From Tropicibacter sp. Alg240-R139 (GTDB lineage: Bacteria; Pseudomonadota; Alphaproteobacteria; Rhodobacterales; Rhodobacteraceae): a stretch of DNA of 64,000 nucleotides. The notes under the pieces were generated by a model. The model made no database searches. It was not told where the DNA came from and was given only the letters and a program-made list of their open reading frames with translations. The DNA is taken from assembly GCF_900537075.1 (NCBI RefSeq), contig NZ_UNRA01000001.1, positions 62,001 through 126,000 on the forward strand, in the 5' to 3' direction. Below are positions 52,197-63,813 of the stretch, piece after piece. How positions within the stretch are numbered: position 1 is the stretch's first letter; every line of letters begins with the position of its first letter. A program made the translations under genes and the position numbers.

Positions 52197-53639
52197 TCAG
52201 TTGACAAGTGTCGCCGCCGCAGCTGCTGCCGCGCCCTCAATTCCGAACTGATAGACAACACCAACCAGCATCAAGGCCGCCGACCCCATCAACGCTGCCC
52301 ACAGGATGGGCGAGGAATGCGTGTCGAGCGCCTCTTCGGGCTCTTCGCCAAAGTACATGTAGAACACGATCCGCAGATAGTAGAACGCACCGATGACCGA
52401 AGCCACAGCCGAGGCAATCACAAGCCCGGTCAGGTCCGCCTGCACACCCGCCTGCCAGACGCCATACTTGGCAAAGAAGCCCAGCATCGGCGGAACGCCT
52501 GCCAGCGAGAACATCAGGATCAGAACCGCCAGTGCCTTACCTGGTTCGCGGCGGCCATACTGGCGCAGCGCCTCGATGTCCGTCACGGGCTGGCCGTCAC
52601 GTTCCATCATCAGGATAAAGGCAAAAGTGCCCACGTTCATGGTCACATAGATCGCCAGATACATCAGCATCGATTTGACGCCCAGTTCCGTACCCGCAGC
52701 CAGACCGATCAGGGCATAGCCCATATGCGCAATCGACGAAAACGCCATCAGACGCTTGATGTCGCGCTGCCCGATAGCAGCAATCGCGCCCAGGAACATC
52801 GACAGCACCGACAACAGAACGATGACTTGTTGCCAGTCCTTGACCGCGGCACCAAAGGCGTCGTGCATCAGACGCGCAAACAGAGCCATCGCAGCAACCT
52901 TGGGTGCGGTGGCAAAGAAGGCGGTGATCGGCGTGGGCGAGCCCTCGTAGACGTCCGGGGTCCACATGTGGAACGGAACGGCCGAGACCTTGAATGCCAG
53001 GCCCGAGATCAGGAAAATCAAGCCAAACAGCATACCAACCGACAGCTCGCCATGTTTGGCGGTCTGGATGATGCCCGAGAACAACGTGGTGCCGGAAAAT
53101 CCATAGACCAGCGAGGCCCCATAAAGCAGCAAGCCCGAGCTGAGCGCGCCGAGGACGAAGTATTTCAAACCAGCTTCGGTCGATTTCACGCTATCACGGC
53201 GCAGGGCCGCCACAACATAAAGCGCCAGTGATTGCAGTTCCAACCCCATGTACAGCGCCATCAGGTCGCCTGCCGACACCATCATCATCATGCCAACAGC
53301 GGCCAAGGCCACCAGCAGCGGGTATTCGAACCGCAGCAGGCCGCGACGGTTCATGTAGTCCTGGCTCATCACCAGAACCGCCGCCGCGCTCAGCAGGATC
53401 GCCACCTTGGCGAACCGGGCAAACCCGTCATCGACGAACATGCCGTTGAACGCCACGTTGGTGCCATTGCCGCTGGTTGCGATCCAGATGGCCAGCACGG
53501 CCATCAACCCGCTGGTCGTCCAGACCAACAGCGGGGCCACGCCGTCCTTGGTGGTGTAAACCGCCCCCAAGAGCGCCACCATGGCGTACACGGCCAGAAC
53601 AATCTCTGGCAGGATTACGGTCAGATCAGCCTGGATCAT
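52197..53639 (-). CDS. nuoN: NADH-quinone oxidoreductase subunit N
   Basis: One of the three antiporter-like membrane subunits of complex I that move protons. At 480 residues it has about 14 hydrophobic segments. [20 protein letters not shown] is the hallmark motif with charged residues of the antiporter channel, and [20 protein letters not shown] is the other. It is the last nuo gene, 14 bases after nuoM. Confidence 0.97.
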   Translation of the reverse strand: MIQADLTVILPEIVLAVYAMVALLGAVYTTKDGVAPLLVWTTSGLMAVLAIWIATSGNGTNVAFNGMFVDDGFARFAKVAILLSAAAVLVMSQDYMNRRGLLRFEYPLLVALAAVGMMMMVSAGDLMALYMGLELQSLALYVVAALRRDSVKSTEAGLKYFVLGALSSGLLLYGASLVYGFSGTTLFSGIIQTAKHGELSVGMLFGLIFLISGLAFKVSAVPFHMWTPDVYEGSPTPITAFFATAPKVAAMALFARLMHDAFGAAVKDWQQVIVLLSVLSMFLGAIAAIGQRDIKRLMAFSSIAHMGYALIGLAAGTELGVKSMLMYLAIYVTMNVGTFAFILMMERDGQPVTDIEALRQYGRREPGKALAVLILMFSLAGVPPMLGFFAKYGVWQAGVQADLTGLVIASAVASVIGAFYYLRIVFYMYFGEEPEEALDTHSSPILWAALMGSAALMLVGVVYQFGIEGAAAAAAATLVN

Positions 53640-53653
53640 GTCCCGGGGCCCCC

Positions 53654-55198
53654 TTAGTGCGTCTCGGCCACCTGGATCGCGGCCTCTGCCGCGGCCAGGG
53701 CCGTGTCATAGTTCGAAATCAGCGCAGCGGTCGACGGGCCGATGATATCAGTGACCAGCGAGGGGTAGACCCCCAGCAGTACGGTCATGACGATCAGCGG
53801 CGTGAACACTGCACGCTCGCGCGAGCTCATATCAGTGATGGACTTCAGGCTTTCCTTGATCAGGTCGCCAAAGACAACCCGGCGATATAGCCACAAGGCA
53901 TAACCAGCTGAGAAGATCACCCCCGAGGTCGCCACAGCGGCCACCCACGTGTTGACCTGGAATATCCCCATCAGCGTCAGGAATTCACCCACAAATCCCG
54001 ATGTGCCCGGCAGGCCCACGTTGGCCATAGTGAACAGCATGAACACCATCGCATAAGCAGGCATCCGGTTCACCAAACCGCCATAGGCGTCGATGTCACG
54101 GGTGTGCATCCGGTCATAGATCACCCCCACACATAGGAAGAGCGCCGCCGAGATGAAGCCGTGGCTGATCATCTGGAAAATCGCGCCATCCACGCCCTGC
54201 TGGTTGGCTGCAAAGATGCCCATGGTCACAAAGCCCATGTGCGCAACCGACGAATAGGCGATCAGCTTTTTCATGTCTTCCTGCACCATCGCCACCAGCG
54301 AGGTGTAGACAATAGCAATCGCCGACATCCACAGAACCAGCGGCGTCAGCACCTCTGCCCCGACCGGGAACATCGGCAGGCTGAACCGCAGGAAGCCATA
54401 GCCGCCCATCTTGAGCAGGATCGCTGCCAGAACCACGGAACCGGCTGTAGGCGCCTGAACGTGTGCGTCCGGCAACCAGGTGTGTACCGGCCACATCGGC
54501 ATCTTGACCGCAAAAGAGGCAAAGAACGCCAGGAACATCAGCGTCTGCATACCGCCCACGATGTGAACACCCAGCACGCTAAAGCTTTGCGACGCGAACT
54601 GATGGCTCATCAATGCCTCGATGTCAGAGGTGCCGGCATCCACATACATGGCCACCATCGCCACCAGCATCAGAACCGAGCCGAGGAAAGTGTAGAGGAA
54701 GAACTTGAAGCTGGCGTAGATGCGTTCCTTGCCGCCCCAGATGCCGATGATCAGGAACATCGGGATCAGACCCGCCTCGAAGAACAGGTAGAACAGGATC
54801 AGATCCAGCGCCATGAACACGCCCAGCATGAGCGTTTCCAAGAGCAGAAAGGCGATCATGTATTCCTTGACCCGCACCTCCACATTCCAGCTGGCCAGAA
54901 TGGTCAGCGGCATGATGAAGGTGGTCAGCAGGACAAACAGCACACTGATGCCGTCAACGCCCATCTTGTATTTCAGCCCCATGAACCATTCTGCCTCTTC
55001 CACGAACTGAAAGCCCGTGTTGGCCGGATCAAAACCCGTGTAGATCCCGATGGACACCAGGAAGGTCACGGTCGTCGCAAACAACGCCCCCCATTTGGCG
55101 TTGCGCTGTGCAGCTACATCTTCGCCACGCAGGAACACGGCCAGAATGAGCGCGGCAATCGCCGGGACAAAGGTGACGATGGAGAGGATATTATCCAT
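53654..55198 (-). CDS. nuoM: NADH-quinone oxidoreductase subunit M
   Basis: A second antiporter-like proton channel subunit of complex I, 514 residues. [20 protein letters not shown] and [20 protein letters not shown] are the conserved channel motifs, with Lys and Glu residues in the membrane half-channels. Its start overlaps the nuoL stop by one base (TAATG), so the two are coupled. The 14 or so hydrophobic segments fill the whole length. Confidence 0.97.
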   Translation of the reverse strand: MDNILSIVTFVPAIAALILAVFLRGEDVAAQRNAKWGALFATTVTFLVSIGIYTGFDPANTGFQFVEEAEWFMGLKYKMGVDGISVLFVLLTTFIMPLTILASWNVEVRVKEYMIAFLLLETLMLGVFMALDLILFYLFFEAGLIPMFLIIGIWGGKERIYASFKFFLYTFLGSVLMLVAMVAMYVDAGTSDIEALMSHQFASQSFSVLGVHIVGGMQTLMFLAFFASFAVKMPMWPVHTWLPDAHVQAPTAGSVVLAAILLKMGGYGFLRFSLPMFPVGAEVLTPLVLWMSAIAIVYTSLVAMVQEDMKKLIAYSSVAHMGFVTMGIFAANQQGVDGAIFQMISHGFISAALFLCVGVIYDRMHTRDIDAYGGLVNRMPAYAMVFMLFTMANVGLPGTSGFVGEFLTLMGIFQVNTWVAAVATSGVIFSAGYALWLYRRVVFGDLIKESLKSITDMSSRERAVFTPLIVMTVLLGVYPSLVTDIIGPSTAALISNYDTALAAAEAAIQVAETH

Positions 55199-57333
55199 TA
55201 GTGTGCGCCTCCGCCGATCGACATCCAGGTGACAAGGGCAGCTAGCCCCAAAACCATCCAGAAGGCATAGGTAAAGATGTAGCCCGACTGCGCCTTGCCT
55301 GCGAGGCGGGTAAAGAAGGGAACAACGCCCATGGCCATCCCGTTCAGGAAGCCGTCGATGGTGTTGCCATCACCGCGTTTCCACAAGAGCCGGCCCAAAC
55401 GGAGCGCCGATTTGACAAAAATAGCGTCATAGATCTCGTCAAAGTACCACTTGTTCTTGAGGAACCTGTAGAGCGGATTGAAGTTCTCGACCATGCGACC
55501 GGGCATCGCCGGGTTCCAGACATAGAACCAAAGCGCCACGATCAGGCCCAGGACCATCGCAATAAAAGGCGAGAGCTTGACCCACTTGGGCGCAGCATGC
55601 GCGTCGTCCAGAACGGTGTTGTCCGGCGCCATGTAAAGCGCGCCCTCACCCGGCTCTCCGGCAAAGACATAGTGATGCTCACCCGAAGATGGCTCGCCAT
55701 GCCCGTCATCTGCGTAACCAGCATCATCACCATGACCGTCCGACGACACAGTGTCCGACCCGGACGCGCCGTGCGACGTGCTGTGACCATCCGCAGCAGT
55801 CTCGGCCACCGGGATGCCATAGAACTTGGCGACCTGATCTGTGTGACCAAAGAAGCTGTTGTACCAGATCATACCGGCAAACACGGCCCCTGCCGACAAA
55901 ACGCCAAGCGGAACCAGCATGGTCATCGGGCTTTCGTGCGCGTGCTCATGCGTATGCTTGTCGCCGCGTTCCTCGCCATAAAAGGTCAGCAGGATCAAAC
56001 GCCAGCTGTAGAAGGATGTCATCGCAGCCGCCACGACCAGCAGCCAGAAGCCATAAGACGACCCGCCTGCATAGGCACTTTCGATGATCGCGTCCTTGGA
56101 CAGGAAGCCTGCGAAACCAAAGGTGGTCAGCGGAATGCCCACCCCGGTGATGGCCAGCGTGCCGATCATCATCGCGGCAAAAGTATAGGGGATCTTTTTG
56201 CGCAGGTTCCCGTAATTCATCATGTCCTGCTCATGGTGCATCGCGTGGATGACCGACCCGGCCCCAAGGAACAAAAGCGCCTTGAAGAAGGCGTGCGTGA
56301 ACAGGTGGAACATCGCCGCCGAATACATGCCCACGCCAGCGGCCACGAACATGTAACCCAGCTGCGAACAGGTCGAATAGGCGATGACGCGTTTGATGTC
56401 GGTCTGCACCAGACCCACGGTTGCGGCGAAGAATGCGGTTGTTGCGCCAAGAACGGTGATGAAGCCGGTCGCGCCCGGCGCAAATTCCATCAGCGGCGAC
56501 ATGCGGCACACCAGGAAGACACCAGCCGTCACCATGGTTGCGGCGTGGATCAGCGCCGACACAGGCGTCGGGCCTTCCATCGCGTCTGGCAACCAGGTGT
56601 GCAGGATCAGCTGCGCCGATTTACCCATGGCACCGATGAAGAGCAGCACGCAGACAACCTCGATCGCGGACCATTCGGCCCACAGGAATGTCAGCTGCGT
56701 TTCGGCCAGCGTCGGTGCAGCGGCAAAGATGTCGTCAAAGTTGATGCTGTCGACCAAGAAGAACAGCGCAAAGATGCCAAGCGCAAAGCCAAAGTCACCC
56801 ACCCGGTTGACGATGAACGCTTTCATGGCGGCAGCATTGGCCGATGGCTTGCGATAGTAGAAGCCGATCAACAGGTAGGATGCGACACCCACGCCTTCCC
56901 AGCCAAAGAACATCTGCACCAAGTTGTCGGCTGTCACCAGCATCAGCATGGCGAAGGTAAAGAATGACAGATAGGCAAAGAAGCGCGGTTTGTAACTCTC
57001 GCCTTCGCGCCACTGCGGATCGTGTTCCATGTAGCCGAAGGAATACAGGTGCACGAGCGCCGAAACGGTGGTCACAACGATCAGCATGATCGCGGTCATC
57101 CGGTCCAAACGGATCGCCCAGTCGGTGCTAAGTGCGCCGCTTTCGATCCAGCGCAGGATTTCAATCTGCTGAGTAACCCCGTCAAAGGTAAAAAAGACGA
57201 TCCAGCTGAGCAGACAGCTCAGGAACAGCAGGCCCGTGGCGGTCCACATGGCCGCTTTTTCGCCCAGAAACTTCCAGCCGAACCCACACAAGATCGCGCC
57301 GACCAGAGGGGCAAAGAGGATAGTGGTTTCCAT
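55198..57333 (-). CDS. nuoL: NADH-quinone oxidoreductase subunit L, with His/Asp-rich insert
   Basis: The most distal antiporter-like subunit of complex I, 711 residues, larger than E. coli NuoL (613). [20 protein letters not shown] and [20 protein letters not shown] are the channel motifs; the long lateral helix lies at the C-terminus. A hydrophilic segment at about residues 510-580 rich in His, Asp, Gly and Ser ([20 protein letters not shown]) sits between membrane helices and explains much of the extra length. Such inserts vary between Rhodobacteraceae and may bind metal ions, though that is only a guess. Confidence 0.96.
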   Translation of the reverse strand: METTILFAPLVGAILCGFGWKFLGEKAAMWTATGLLFLSCLLSWIVFFTFDGVTQQIEILRWIESGALSTDWAIRLDRMTAIMLIVVTTVSALVHLYSFGYMEHDPQWREGESYKPRFFAYLSFFTFAMLMLVTADNLVQMFFGWEGVGVASYLLIGFYYRKPSANAAAMKAFIVNRVGDFGFALGIFALFFLVDSINFDDIFAAAPTLAETQLTFLWAEWSAIEVVCVLLFIGAMGKSAQLILHTWLPDAMEGPTPVSALIHAATMVTAGVFLVCRMSPLMEFAPGATGFITVLGATTAFFAATVGLVQTDIKRVIAYSTCSQLGYMFVAAGVGMYSAAMFHLFTHAFFKALLFLGAGSVIHAMHHEQDMMNYGNLRKKIPYTFAAMMIGTLAITGVGIPLTTFGFAGFLSKDAIIESAYAGGSSYGFWLLVVAAAMTSFYSWRLILLTFYGEERGDKHTHEHAHESPMTMLVPLGVLSAGAVFAGMIWYNSFFGHTDQVAKFYGIPVAETAADGHSTSHGASGSDTVSSDGHGDDAGYADDGHGEPSSGEHHYVFAGEPGEGALYMAPDNTVLDDAHAAPKWVKLSPFIAMVLGLIVALWFYVWNPAMPGRMVENFNPLYRFLKNKWYFDEIYDAIFVKSALRLGRLLWKRGDGNTIDGFLNGMAMGVVPFFTRLAGKAQSGYIFTYAFWMVLGLAALVTWMSIGGGAH

Positions 57334-57339
57334 AATCTC

Positions 57340-57645
57340 TTAACCCTTCATCACGTTGATGTCTTCGACGGCGATGGTGCCGCGGTTGCGGAAGAAGCAG
57401 ACCAGAATGGCCAGACCGATCGCAGCCTCAGCCGCGGCGACGGTCAGCACGAACAACGTGAAGACCTGCCCGACCAGATCGCCCAGGAAGCTTGAGAAGG
57501 CCACAAGGTTGATGTTCACCGCCAAGAGCATCAGTTCAATGCTCATCAGCAGGATGATCACGTTCTTGCGGTTCAAGAACAGACCAAAGATGCCAATGAC
57601 GAACAGCGTCGCCGCAACGGTCAAATAATGTTCAAGTCCGATCAT
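57340..57645 (-). CDS. nuoK: NADH-quinone oxidoreductase subunit K
   Basis: A 101-residue membrane subunit with three helices ([56 protein letters not shown]). The membrane glutamates in [10 protein letters not shown] and AAAEAAIGL are essential for proton transfer. It lies between nuoJ (two bases) and nuoL (six bases). Confidence 0.97.
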   Translation of the reverse strand: MIGLEHYLTVAATLFVIGIFGLFLNRKNVIILLMSIELMLLAVNINLVAFSSFLGDLVGQVFTLFVLTVAAAEAAIGLAILVCFFRNRGTIAVEDINVMKG

Positions 57646-57647
57646 GG

Positions 57648-58250
57648 TTACAGCCCCTGCCCCGGTTTCACGTCCTTGAGCTCCATCGCTTTGGCCGGGT
57701 CGCGCATCATCTGAGCGACGATGTCCTGACGCTTGATGTCGGTCCGGTGGCGCAGGGTCAGCACGATCGCGCCGATCATTGCGACCAGCAGGATCAGGCC
57801 TGCCAGCTGGAACAGAAGGAAATATTGGTCGTAAAGGATGACGCCAAGCGCCTCGGTGTTGTGGCGATCTGTCGGCACCGGCTGCGCCAGGTGATCAGCG
57901 GCACCCGGCGCACTCTCCCACGCACCAAAAGCCATGACGAACTGCATCAGGATCACCAGGCCGATCAGCAGGGCCAGCGGCATATATCGCGCCATTTCCG
58001 CTTTTAACTCGGCAAAATCCACATCCAACATCATCACCACAAAAAGAAATAGAACTGCGACCGCGCCGACGTAGACGATGATCAGCAGCATGGCGACAAA
58101 TTCCGCCCCCAGCAGAACAAACAGCCCCGCCGATGATATGAACGACAAGATCAACCACAGCACCGAATGCACCGGTTGACGGCTGATCACGGTGAACAAC
58201 CCCCCGGTGATCGCGCTGATCGCGAATAGGTAAAAGGCAAATACACTCAT
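57648..58250 (-). CDS. nuoJ: NADH-quinone oxidoreductase subunit J
   Basis: A 200-residue membrane subunit with five helices. [20 protein letters not shown] is the conserved third-helix motif close to the quinone channel; MMLDVDF follows. The start overlaps the stop of the carboxymuconolactone-decarboxylase-like gene by four bases (ATGA), so NuoJ translation depends on that inserted gene. Confidence 0.97.
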   Translation of the reverse strand: MSVFAFYLFAISAITGGLFTVISRQPVHSVLWLILSFISSAGLFVLLGAEFVAMLLIIVYVGAVAVLFLFVVMMLDVDFAELKAEMARYMPLALLIGLVILMQFVMAFGAWESAPGAADHLAQPVPTDRHNTEALGVILYDQYFLLFQLAGLILLVAMIGAIVLTLRHRTDIKRQDIVAQMMRDPAKAMELKDVKPGQGL

Positions 58251-58666
58251 GTTTCGCTGTCCCCTTCTTCGCCCAGGACCTCTTGCGCCAACTCAAGCGC
58301 GCGGGTCATAGCCGGAATGCCGGCAAACACCGACATCTGCCCAATCGTTTCAACGATCTCTTGTTTCTTGGCACCCGCCGCGACTGCGTGGCGCACCGTT
58401 TGGCGCACAGCTGAATCGGCCTGCGCGCCCTGCATTGTCAATCCAGCCAGCGTAATCAGAAGGCGCGTCTTGGCGTCCAGCCCGTCCTTGTTGACAGTGT
58501 TGCCAAACATCATTTCCATGACCTCTTTGGGCATGGTCGGCCAAAGCGCTTCGAACCCCTTGAACGCGTCAGTCGGAGAGAACTTCTCCAGCGCGGGGTT
58601 CATCGACTTGGCCATCTCAGTGGCCTGAGCCATCATCATCTCAAACGGGTTTTTCGGATCGGTCAT
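58247..58666 (-). CDS. Carboxymuconolactone-decarboxylase-family protein embedded in the nuo operon
   Basis: A 139-residue protein from ATG 58666. [40 protein letters not shown] and [20 protein letters not shown] are the CMD/AhpD-like helical core. The CxxC that gives AhpD its peroxidase activity is absent; the protein has no cysteine in this region. It overlaps nuoI and nuoJ by four bases on each side, so it is made at a fixed ratio to complex I subunits. Its role is unknown; assembly or redox protection of complex I are possibilities. Confidence 0.85.
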   Translation of the reverse strand: MTDPKNPFEMMMAQATEMAKSMNPALEKFSPTDAFKGFEALWPTMPKEVMEMMFGNTVNKDGLDAKTRLLITLAGLTMQGAQADSAVRQTVRHAVAAGAKKQEIVETIGQMSVFAGIPAMTRALELAQEVLGEEGDSET

Positions 58667-59157
58667 CGGTAGGGCGCATCCATTTCCAGATTGCGGGCAA
58701 TTTCGGCTTCCCACCGCTCGCCATTCGCCAGCAGCTTGTCCTTGTCATAGAACAACTCTTCGCGGGTTTCGGTGGCGAATTCGAAATTCGGCCCCTCGAC
58801 GACGGCATCCACCGGGCAGGCTTCTTGGCAGAAACCGCAGTAGATGCATTTGGTCATGTCGATGTCGTACCGCGTGGTGCGACGGCTGCCGTCCTCGCGC
58901 GGTTCGGCGTCGATGGTGATGGCCTGCGCCGGGCAGATCGCCTCGCAGAGTTTGCACGCGATGCAGCGTTCTTCGCCGTTGGGATAGCGACGCAATGCAT
59001 GTTCGCCACGGAAACGAGGTGACAGAGGCCCCTTTTCATGCGGATAGTTGAGTGTAGCCTTGGGACCAAAGAAATACTTCAGCCCCAGCTTCATGCCGAC
59101 CCAGAAATCCTGCAATAGGAAGTATTTGGCGGCGCGGGTATAGTCGATTTGGGTCAT
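58663..59157 (-). CDS. nuoI: NADH-quinone oxidoreductase subunit I
   Basis: The 8Fe ferredoxin-like subunit that hands electrons to cluster N2, 164 residues. Two [4Fe-4S] motifs, [16 protein letters not shown] and [16 protein letters not shown], bind clusters N6a and N6b. The N-terminal [20 protein letters not shown] helix packs on NuoH. It overlaps the next gene by four bases. Confidence 0.97.
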   Translation of the reverse strand: MTQIDYTRAAKYFLLQDFWVGMKLGLKYFFGPKATLNYPHEKGPLSPRFRGEHALRRYPNGEERCIACKLCEAICPAQAITIDAEPREDGSRRTTRYDIDMTKCIYCGFCQEACPVDAVVEGPNFEFATETREELFYDKDKLLANGERWEAEIARNLEMDAPYR

Positions 59158-59169
59158 GCTCTTTCTTCC

Positions 59170-59409
59170 TTACCTTGCCACGCGAAATCCAGTCGACCAA
59201 TTAGCCAGCTCAGAAGTCTCATCGAGCTGCTCCTTCAACCAACCTTTTGTCTTTTGAATCTCTACGGCGGCTTCGACTGCGTCCTCCAGCGTTTCGCATC
59301 GAAGCAGCTCATCATTCCTTGCAGTCAGAATAAAGTACTCTGAAGCGTTCCAAATTGTGAATTCCGCTCCATCGTTATCGAACGAATAAAACCGGTCGCC
59401 TTGCAACAT
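59170..59409 (-). CDS. Small uncharacterised protein between nuoH and nuoI
   Basis: A 79-residue soluble protein (MLQGDRFYSFDNDGAEFTIW, LEDAVEAAVEIQKTKGWLKE) with an acidic C-terminal helical half. No signal peptide, membrane segment or known motif is visible. It lies four bases after nuoH and 12 bases before nuoI and is poorer in GC than both. Unidentified frames at comparable places are known in the Rhodobacter nuo locus, but I cannot equate it with a particular one. Confidence 0.6.
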   Translation of the reverse strand: MLQGDRFYSFDNDGAEFTIWNASEYFILTARNDELLRCETLEDAVEAAVEIQKTKGWLKEQLDETSELANWSTGFRVAR

Positions 59410-59413
59410 TGTA

Positions 59414-60451
59414 TCAGCCCCCTACGCTCCAGCGGGCGAATGCCCCCCAGAACCAGTCGAATTTTGCCGCAAAGGCCACGAAAACCACCCAACCCAGCGA
59501 GAACGGCAGGAACACTTTCCACCCCAGACGCATTAGCTGGTCATAGCGGTAGCGCGGCGTAATCGCCTTGACCATCGCGAAGAGGAAGAAGAAGAACGCC
59601 ATCTTGGCGACCATCCACAGCACGCCATCCGGCAGGCCCGGGATCGGCGACAGCCAGCCGCCAAAGAACAGCAGCGTGGTCAGGGCGCACATCAGGAAGA
59701 TGGCGATGTATTCGCCCGCCATGAACAGCAGGAAAGGTGTTGCCGAATATTCTACCTGATAGCCAGCCACCAGTTCCGATTCCGCCTCTGGCAGGTCGAA
59801 CGGTGGCCGGTTGGTTTCTGCAAGTGCCGAGATGAAAAACAGGAACACCATCGGGAAATGTGGCAGCCAGTACCAGTTAAACAAGCCCAGATTGCCGTCC
59901 TGCGCGCGCACGATGTCGCCAAAGTTCATCGAACCCGTCGACAGGATTACACCGATGATGATCAAACCAATCGACACCTCATAGGAAATCATCTGCGCGG
60001 CTGATCGCAGCGATCCCAGGAACGGGTATTTCGAGTTCGAGGCCCAACCGCCCATGATCACGCCGTAAACCTCCAACGAGGAGACGGCGAAGACATAAAG
60101 GATCGCGACGTTGATGTCCGAGAGAACCCAGCCATCGTTGAACGGGATCACCGCCCAGGCGATCATCGCCAGCACAAAAGACGTCAGCGGCGCCAAGATG
60201 AACACGGTGCGGTCGGCACCGGCGGGGATCACCACCTCTTTGACCACATATTTCAGTGCGTCGGCCACTGATTGCAGCAGGCCGTAGACGCCCACGACGT
60301 TGGGGCCCCGACGCATCTGGACTGCCGCCCAGATCTTGCGGTCGCCGTACACCAGGAAAAGCAGAGAGATCATCACAAAAGCAACAACTGCAAGCACTTG
60401 CGCCAGGATGATGATGGCGATGCCGCCTGGGGTGTTAAAGAATTCAGCCAT
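59414..60451 (-). CDS. nuoH: NADH-quinone oxidoreductase subunit H
   Basis: A 345-residue membrane subunit with eight to nine helices that forms most of the quinone chamber. [20 protein letters not shown] is the conserved first loop, [20 protein letters not shown] the quinone-site loop, and [20 protein letters not shown] follows. The length matches other alphaproteobacterial NuoH. The lipoprotein gene precedes it by six bases. Confidence 0.97.
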   Translation of the reverse strand: MAEFFNTPGGIAIIILAQVLAVVAFVMISLLFLVYGDRKIWAAVQMRRGPNVVGVYGLLQSVADALKYVVKEVVIPAGADRTVFILAPLTSFVLAMIAWAVIPFNDGWVLSDINVAILYVFAVSSLEVYGVIMGGWASNSKYPFLGSLRSAAQMISYEVSIGLIIIGVILSTGSMNFGDIVRAQDGNLGLFNWYWLPHFPMVFLFFISALAETNRPPFDLPEAESELVAGYQVEYSATPFLLFMAGEYIAIFLMCALTTLLFFGGWLSPIPGLPDGVLWMVAKMAFFFFLFAMVKAITPRYRYDQLMRLGWKVFLPFSLGWVVFVAFAAKFDWFWGAFARWSVGG

Positions 60452-60457
60452 AGGTCC

Positions 60458-60844
60458 TCACACCGTGGGTATTCCGTTTTCCGCGCAATTGGCGACCACG
60501 ACTTCGGCGTCGATGGTATCCAACCCACGGGGTAATGATGACGAGATGGTGTAAACAGCATCCGCCGACCACACGCCACCCTTTTCATTCATGTTCGTGC
60601 GCAAATGGCGCGCAAAACCGTAGCCACGGATCAGCGCATATTGCGCCGCCGCACATTCGGCATAGGCATCCACGTCTTTTTCATCGCGCGCGCCGGTCAT
60701 TGATACGTCGAACTGCACCAGATCCCCATCCAGCAACGAGGTCTCAACGCCCTGATAGTCGGGCGCGAACTGTGTCACCGTTCCGTCGGCCTGTTCCTCA
60801 CAGGCCGCCAAAGCGATCAGGGATATGAGCGCTATCCGGATCAT
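60458..60844 (-). CDS. Small lipoprotein between nuoG and nuoH
   Basis: A 128-residue protein whose first 15 residues ([15 protein letters not shown]) are a lipoprotein signal with lipidated C15. The mature protein ([40 protein letters not shown]) has no family I recognise; further cysteines occur at AECAAAQY and ANCAEN and may pair. It overlaps nuoG by four bases, so it is coupled to it. It is one of four unrelated genes inserted among the nuo genes. Confidence 0.7.
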   Translation of the reverse strand: MIRIALISLIALAACEEQADGTVTQFAPDYQGVETSLLDGDLVQFDVSMTGARDEKDVDAYAECAAAQYALIRGYGFARHLRTNMNEKGGVWSADAVYTISSSLPRGLDTIDAEVVVANCAENGIPTV

Positions 60845-62862
60845 TCTGCCGCAATCTGCTCCGAGTTGCGCGCCTTAGCGCCCGCTGACAGCTCGGCCAT
60901 CAGCTCTGATGCGCGGGCGATCGGGTTGGTCAGATAGAAGTCCTTGACCGCAGTGCGGAAGCTCGCCTGGCCAAGAGATCCGGTATCCAACGGTTGCACC
61001 TCATTGTCGGCAACCTCGTTGATTTTGGCCAGGTGCGGTACAGCGGCGACCAGCGTCTGACGCAGTTGCGCGAGGCTGTCGTAGGGCAGCGCTTCACCGG
61101 TCTCGGCACTAAGTGCACGCAGGATGGCCCAGTTTTCCTTGGCCTCACCCGGCGCAAATCCGGCGCGCAATGCCAATTGCGGACGACCTTCGGTGTTCAC
61201 GAACAGACCGTTTTCTTCGGTATAGGCTGCCCCCGGCAGGATCACGTCGGCGCGATGCGCGCCGCGGTCGCCGTGGCTGCCCTGATAGATGACAAAGGCA
61301 CCTTCGCCGATCTCGATCTCATCCGCTCCGAGGTTATAGATCACGTCCGCTTCGCCAACTGCGTCCATGCCACGTTCGTTGGTGGCATCGACATCCATAG
61401 CGCCCACGCGCGACGCAGCGGTGTGCAAGATCAGCAGCCCGCTGCCTGTGTTGGCCGCGACTGCCTGAGCCGAGGCCAGAACTGCCGCGCCGTCAGCCTC
61501 TTGCAGGGCACCCTGCCCCACAATCACCAACGATCGTCTGCCCTTGATCTCGTCATCGCCGCCCATGTCGACGACCCGTTGCAATGCAGCGCGATCGTCA
61601 CCCATGTGGGCATAGTCAAAGGTCAGATCGACCGCTTGCCCGACAAGTGCCACTTCAGCCCCATCAATCCATGCCTTGCGGATACGCGCGTTCAACACCG
61701 GTGCTTCGTTACGCGGGTCCGTGCCGATCAGCAGGATACGCTCGGCGTTGTCGATGTCCTCGATCGCGGCGGTCCCGGCATACGCACCCCGGTTGCCCGC
61801 TGGCAGTTTTGCGCCATCGGTACGGCATTCCACAACGCCGCCTTTTCCCTCGATCAACTGCTTCAAAGCAAATGCCGCTTCGACCGAGGTCAGATCGCCA
61901 ACGACTCCAGCCAGTTTTTCGGCCCCGTTAATCGCCTTGGCAGCAGCGGCCAATGCTTCCGGCCAGCTCGCCGGTTTCAATTTCCCGTCAACACGCACAT
62001 AAGGCCGATCCAAACGCTGGCGACGCAACCCGTCCCAGACAAAGCGGGTCTTGTCGCTGATCCATTCCTCGTTCACACCGTCATGGTTGCGAGGCAGAAA
62101 TCGCATCACTTCGCGCCCCTTGGTGTCGACACGAATGTTCGATCCAAGCGCGTCCATCACGTCGATGCTCTCGGTCTTGGTCAGTTCCCAAGGGCGCGCG
62201 GTGAAAGCATAGGGTTTCGACGTCAGCGCCCCAACCGGGCACAGATCGATGATGTTGCCCTGCAGGTTCGAAACCAGCGTTTCGTTCAGATAACTGGTGA
62301 TTTCCGCATCTTCACCGCGACCAGTCTGACCCATCTGCGTGATACCAGCAACCTCGGACGTGAAACGCACGCAACGGGTGCAGCTGATGCAGCGGGTCAT
62401 CGCGGTGGACACCAGCGGCCCCAGATCCAGGTCATCGACAGCCCGCTTGGCTTCCTTAAACCGGGTGTCAGAGATGCCGTAGGCCATCGCCTGATCCTGC
62501 AGGTCGCATTCGCCGCCCTGATCGCAAATCGGGCAATCCAGCGGGTGGTTGATGAGCATGAACTCCATCACCCCCTCGCGGGCCTTCTTGACCATGGGCG
62601 AGTTTGTCTTGACCACCGGTGCCTGACCTTCGGGGCCGGGACGCAGATCGCGCACCTGCATCGCGCAAGAGGCCGCCGGTTTCGGCGGACCGCCAACAAC
62701 CTCGACCAGACACATGCGGCAGTTGCCCGCGATGGACAAACGCTCGTGATAGCAGAAACGCGGTACCTCGACCCCGGCCTGTTCACAGGCCTGGATCAGG
62801 GTCATCGCGCCGTCCACTTCGAGCTCTTGCCCGTCAATATTGATCTTGCGGAGGTCAGACAT
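60841..62862 (-). CDS. nuoG: NADH-quinone oxidoreductase subunit G
   Basis: The large iron-sulfur subunit of the peripheral arm, 673 residues. The N-terminal [2Fe-2S] site is in [20 protein letters not shown], the His-ligated cluster N5 site is [20 protein letters not shown], and [10 protein letters not shown] begins the next [4Fe-4S] site. The C-terminal two thirds are a molybdopterin-oxidoreductase-like domain without the cofactor. It lies three bases after the DUF5333 gene and overlaps the lipoprotein gene. Confidence 0.97.
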   Translation of the reverse strand: MSDLRKINIDGQELEVDGAMTLIQACEQAGVEVPRFCYHERLSIAGNCRMCLVEVVGGPPKPAASCAMQVRDLRPGPEGQAPVVKTNSPMVKKAREGVMEFMLINHPLDCPICDQGGECDLQDQAMAYGISDTRFKEAKRAVDDLDLGPLVSTAMTRCISCTRCVRFTSEVAGITQMGQTGRGEDAEITSYLNETLVSNLQGNIIDLCPVGALTSKPYAFTARPWELTKTESIDVMDALGSNIRVDTKGREVMRFLPRNHDGVNEEWISDKTRFVWDGLRRQRLDRPYVRVDGKLKPASWPEALAAAAKAINGAEKLAGVVGDLTSVEAAFALKQLIEGKGGVVECRTDGAKLPAGNRGAYAGTAAIEDIDNAERILLIGTDPRNEAPVLNARIRKAWIDGAEVALVGQAVDLTFDYAHMGDDRAALQRVVDMGGDDEIKGRRSLVIVGQGALQEADGAAVLASAQAVAANTGSGLLILHTAASRVGAMDVDATNERGMDAVGEADVIYNLGADEIEIGEGAFVIYQGSHGDRGAHRADVILPGAAYTEENGLFVNTEGRPQLALRAGFAPGEAKENWAILRALSAETGEALPYDSLAQLRQTLVAAVPHLAKINEVADNEVQPLDTGSLGQASFRTAVKDFYLTNPIARASELMAELSAGAKARNSEQIAAE

Positions 62863-62865
62863 GGT

Positions 62866-63282
62866 CTATTTCGCCCTCAAATACACGCCGATCGCGCTGT
62901 TTTTATTGATTTCCGCGCGGCCAAGCGCACAGAAGGTTTCGGGTTGTCCGTATTTCGCCCCGTTGGCGGCCAAATAGGTCTCGCCCTTGTTGCGCATACG
63001 ATCTTTTTCAGTATCGGATTCCACATAGGCCCGGATTTCGTCATCCGAATAACCCAGTTTGTTGGCCTTGGACCGCAGCGCCCACATCACACTGATTGCC
63101 TTCATCCGGCGGCCGGTGATGCCGTTGCAGATCTCGGCGATCTCGTTGGCGATGGCGATGTAGTAGAGCTCGTTGTCGATCTCGCTCACTTCACGCAGGG
63201 GTGGTTTCGCCTGAGCTGATGCCGGGATTGAGATTGGCAACGCAACCAGACCAGCAAAAACGGCGTACTTGATAACGGACAT
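62866..63282 (-). CDS. DUF5333 domain periplasmic protein
   Basis: A 138-residue protein from ATG 63282; a longer frame to 63384 precedes the signal and overlaps the next gene. The signal peptide is AVFAGLVALPISIPASAQA. The mature part (EIDNELYYIAIANEIAEICN, RRMKAISVMWALRSKANKLG, YSDDEIRAYVESDTEKDRMR, ETFCALGRAEI) fits DUF5333, a family I know from Rhodobacteraceae next to nuo genes. Two cysteines may pair. Its role is unknown. Confidence 0.75.
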   Translation of the reverse strand: MSVIKYAVFAGLVALPISIPASAQAKPPLREVSEIDNELYYIAIANEIAEICNGITGRRMKAISVMWALRSKANKLGYSDDEIRAYVESDTEKDRMRNKGETYLAANGAKYGQPETFCALGRAEINKNSAIGVYLRAK

Positions 63283-63380
63283 GACATTCCCTTTCGTTTT
63301 GGATGTTCCAAAACGACCCTCATCCGGGCTGCTATTCAATAACGGCCCCTCAAATGAGCAAGGATATGCCAATGCACGAA

Positions 63381-63743
63381 TCATGGACGGCCACAGGTCC
63401 CACGGAATGTCACGGCCCCATCAACCAAAGGCACCCGCGCCGGATCCGCGTCCGGGCCAACAACCCAGTCGATTTTTGATGTTCCATAATTTTCGATGCA
63501 ATAGCGGTAAGCGCGATCGCGACCAGCCTTACGCGCTGAATCCAGCGAGATGGCCGCACCTTCGACGCGGACGTAAAAGTCGGCCAAGGTCACCTTCTTG
63601 TCGATGGGCTGCGCATCGGTGCGAAACTCGATGCCATCATAGGTAATTAGGTTTACTTTGTTTTTCTTGCGGTTACATCCGGCAACGGCAACGGCAACGG
63701 TTGCACACAGAATCCCAAGCAGGGCAAGACGGGTGGCCTTCAT
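63381..63743 (-). CDS. Small lipoprotein upstream of the DUF5333 gene
   Basis: A 120-residue protein. The signal LALLGILCATVAVAVAGC ends in a lipobox with lipidated Cys23, followed by the basic NRKKNK. The mature domain (VTLADFYVRVEGAAISLDSA, KAGRDRAYRYCIENYGTSKI) is short with two cysteines (RYCIENYG, RGTCGRP) that may pair. No family is recognised. It is probably cotranscribed with DUF5333 and nuoG. Confidence 0.7.
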   Translation of the reverse strand: MKATRLALLGILCATVAVAVAGCNRKKNKVNLITYDGIEFRTDAQPIDKKVTLADFYVRVEGAAISLDSARKAGRDRAYRYCIENYGTSKIDWVVGPDADPARVPLVDGAVTFRGTCGRP

Positions 63744-63813
63744 GTCAGTGTCCTCCTACCGCTGTGCCCAGTTGCCTGGGTTGGCTGTTGAATTTCGGTT
63801 CGATCATTTTCTC

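Noticed and set aside
54161-55201. Long plus-strand frames opposite nuoM and nuoL (for example 346 and 456 codons)
   Set aside because: They are complements of well-identified complex I genes and encode Gln/His/Arg-rich sequence without motifs.
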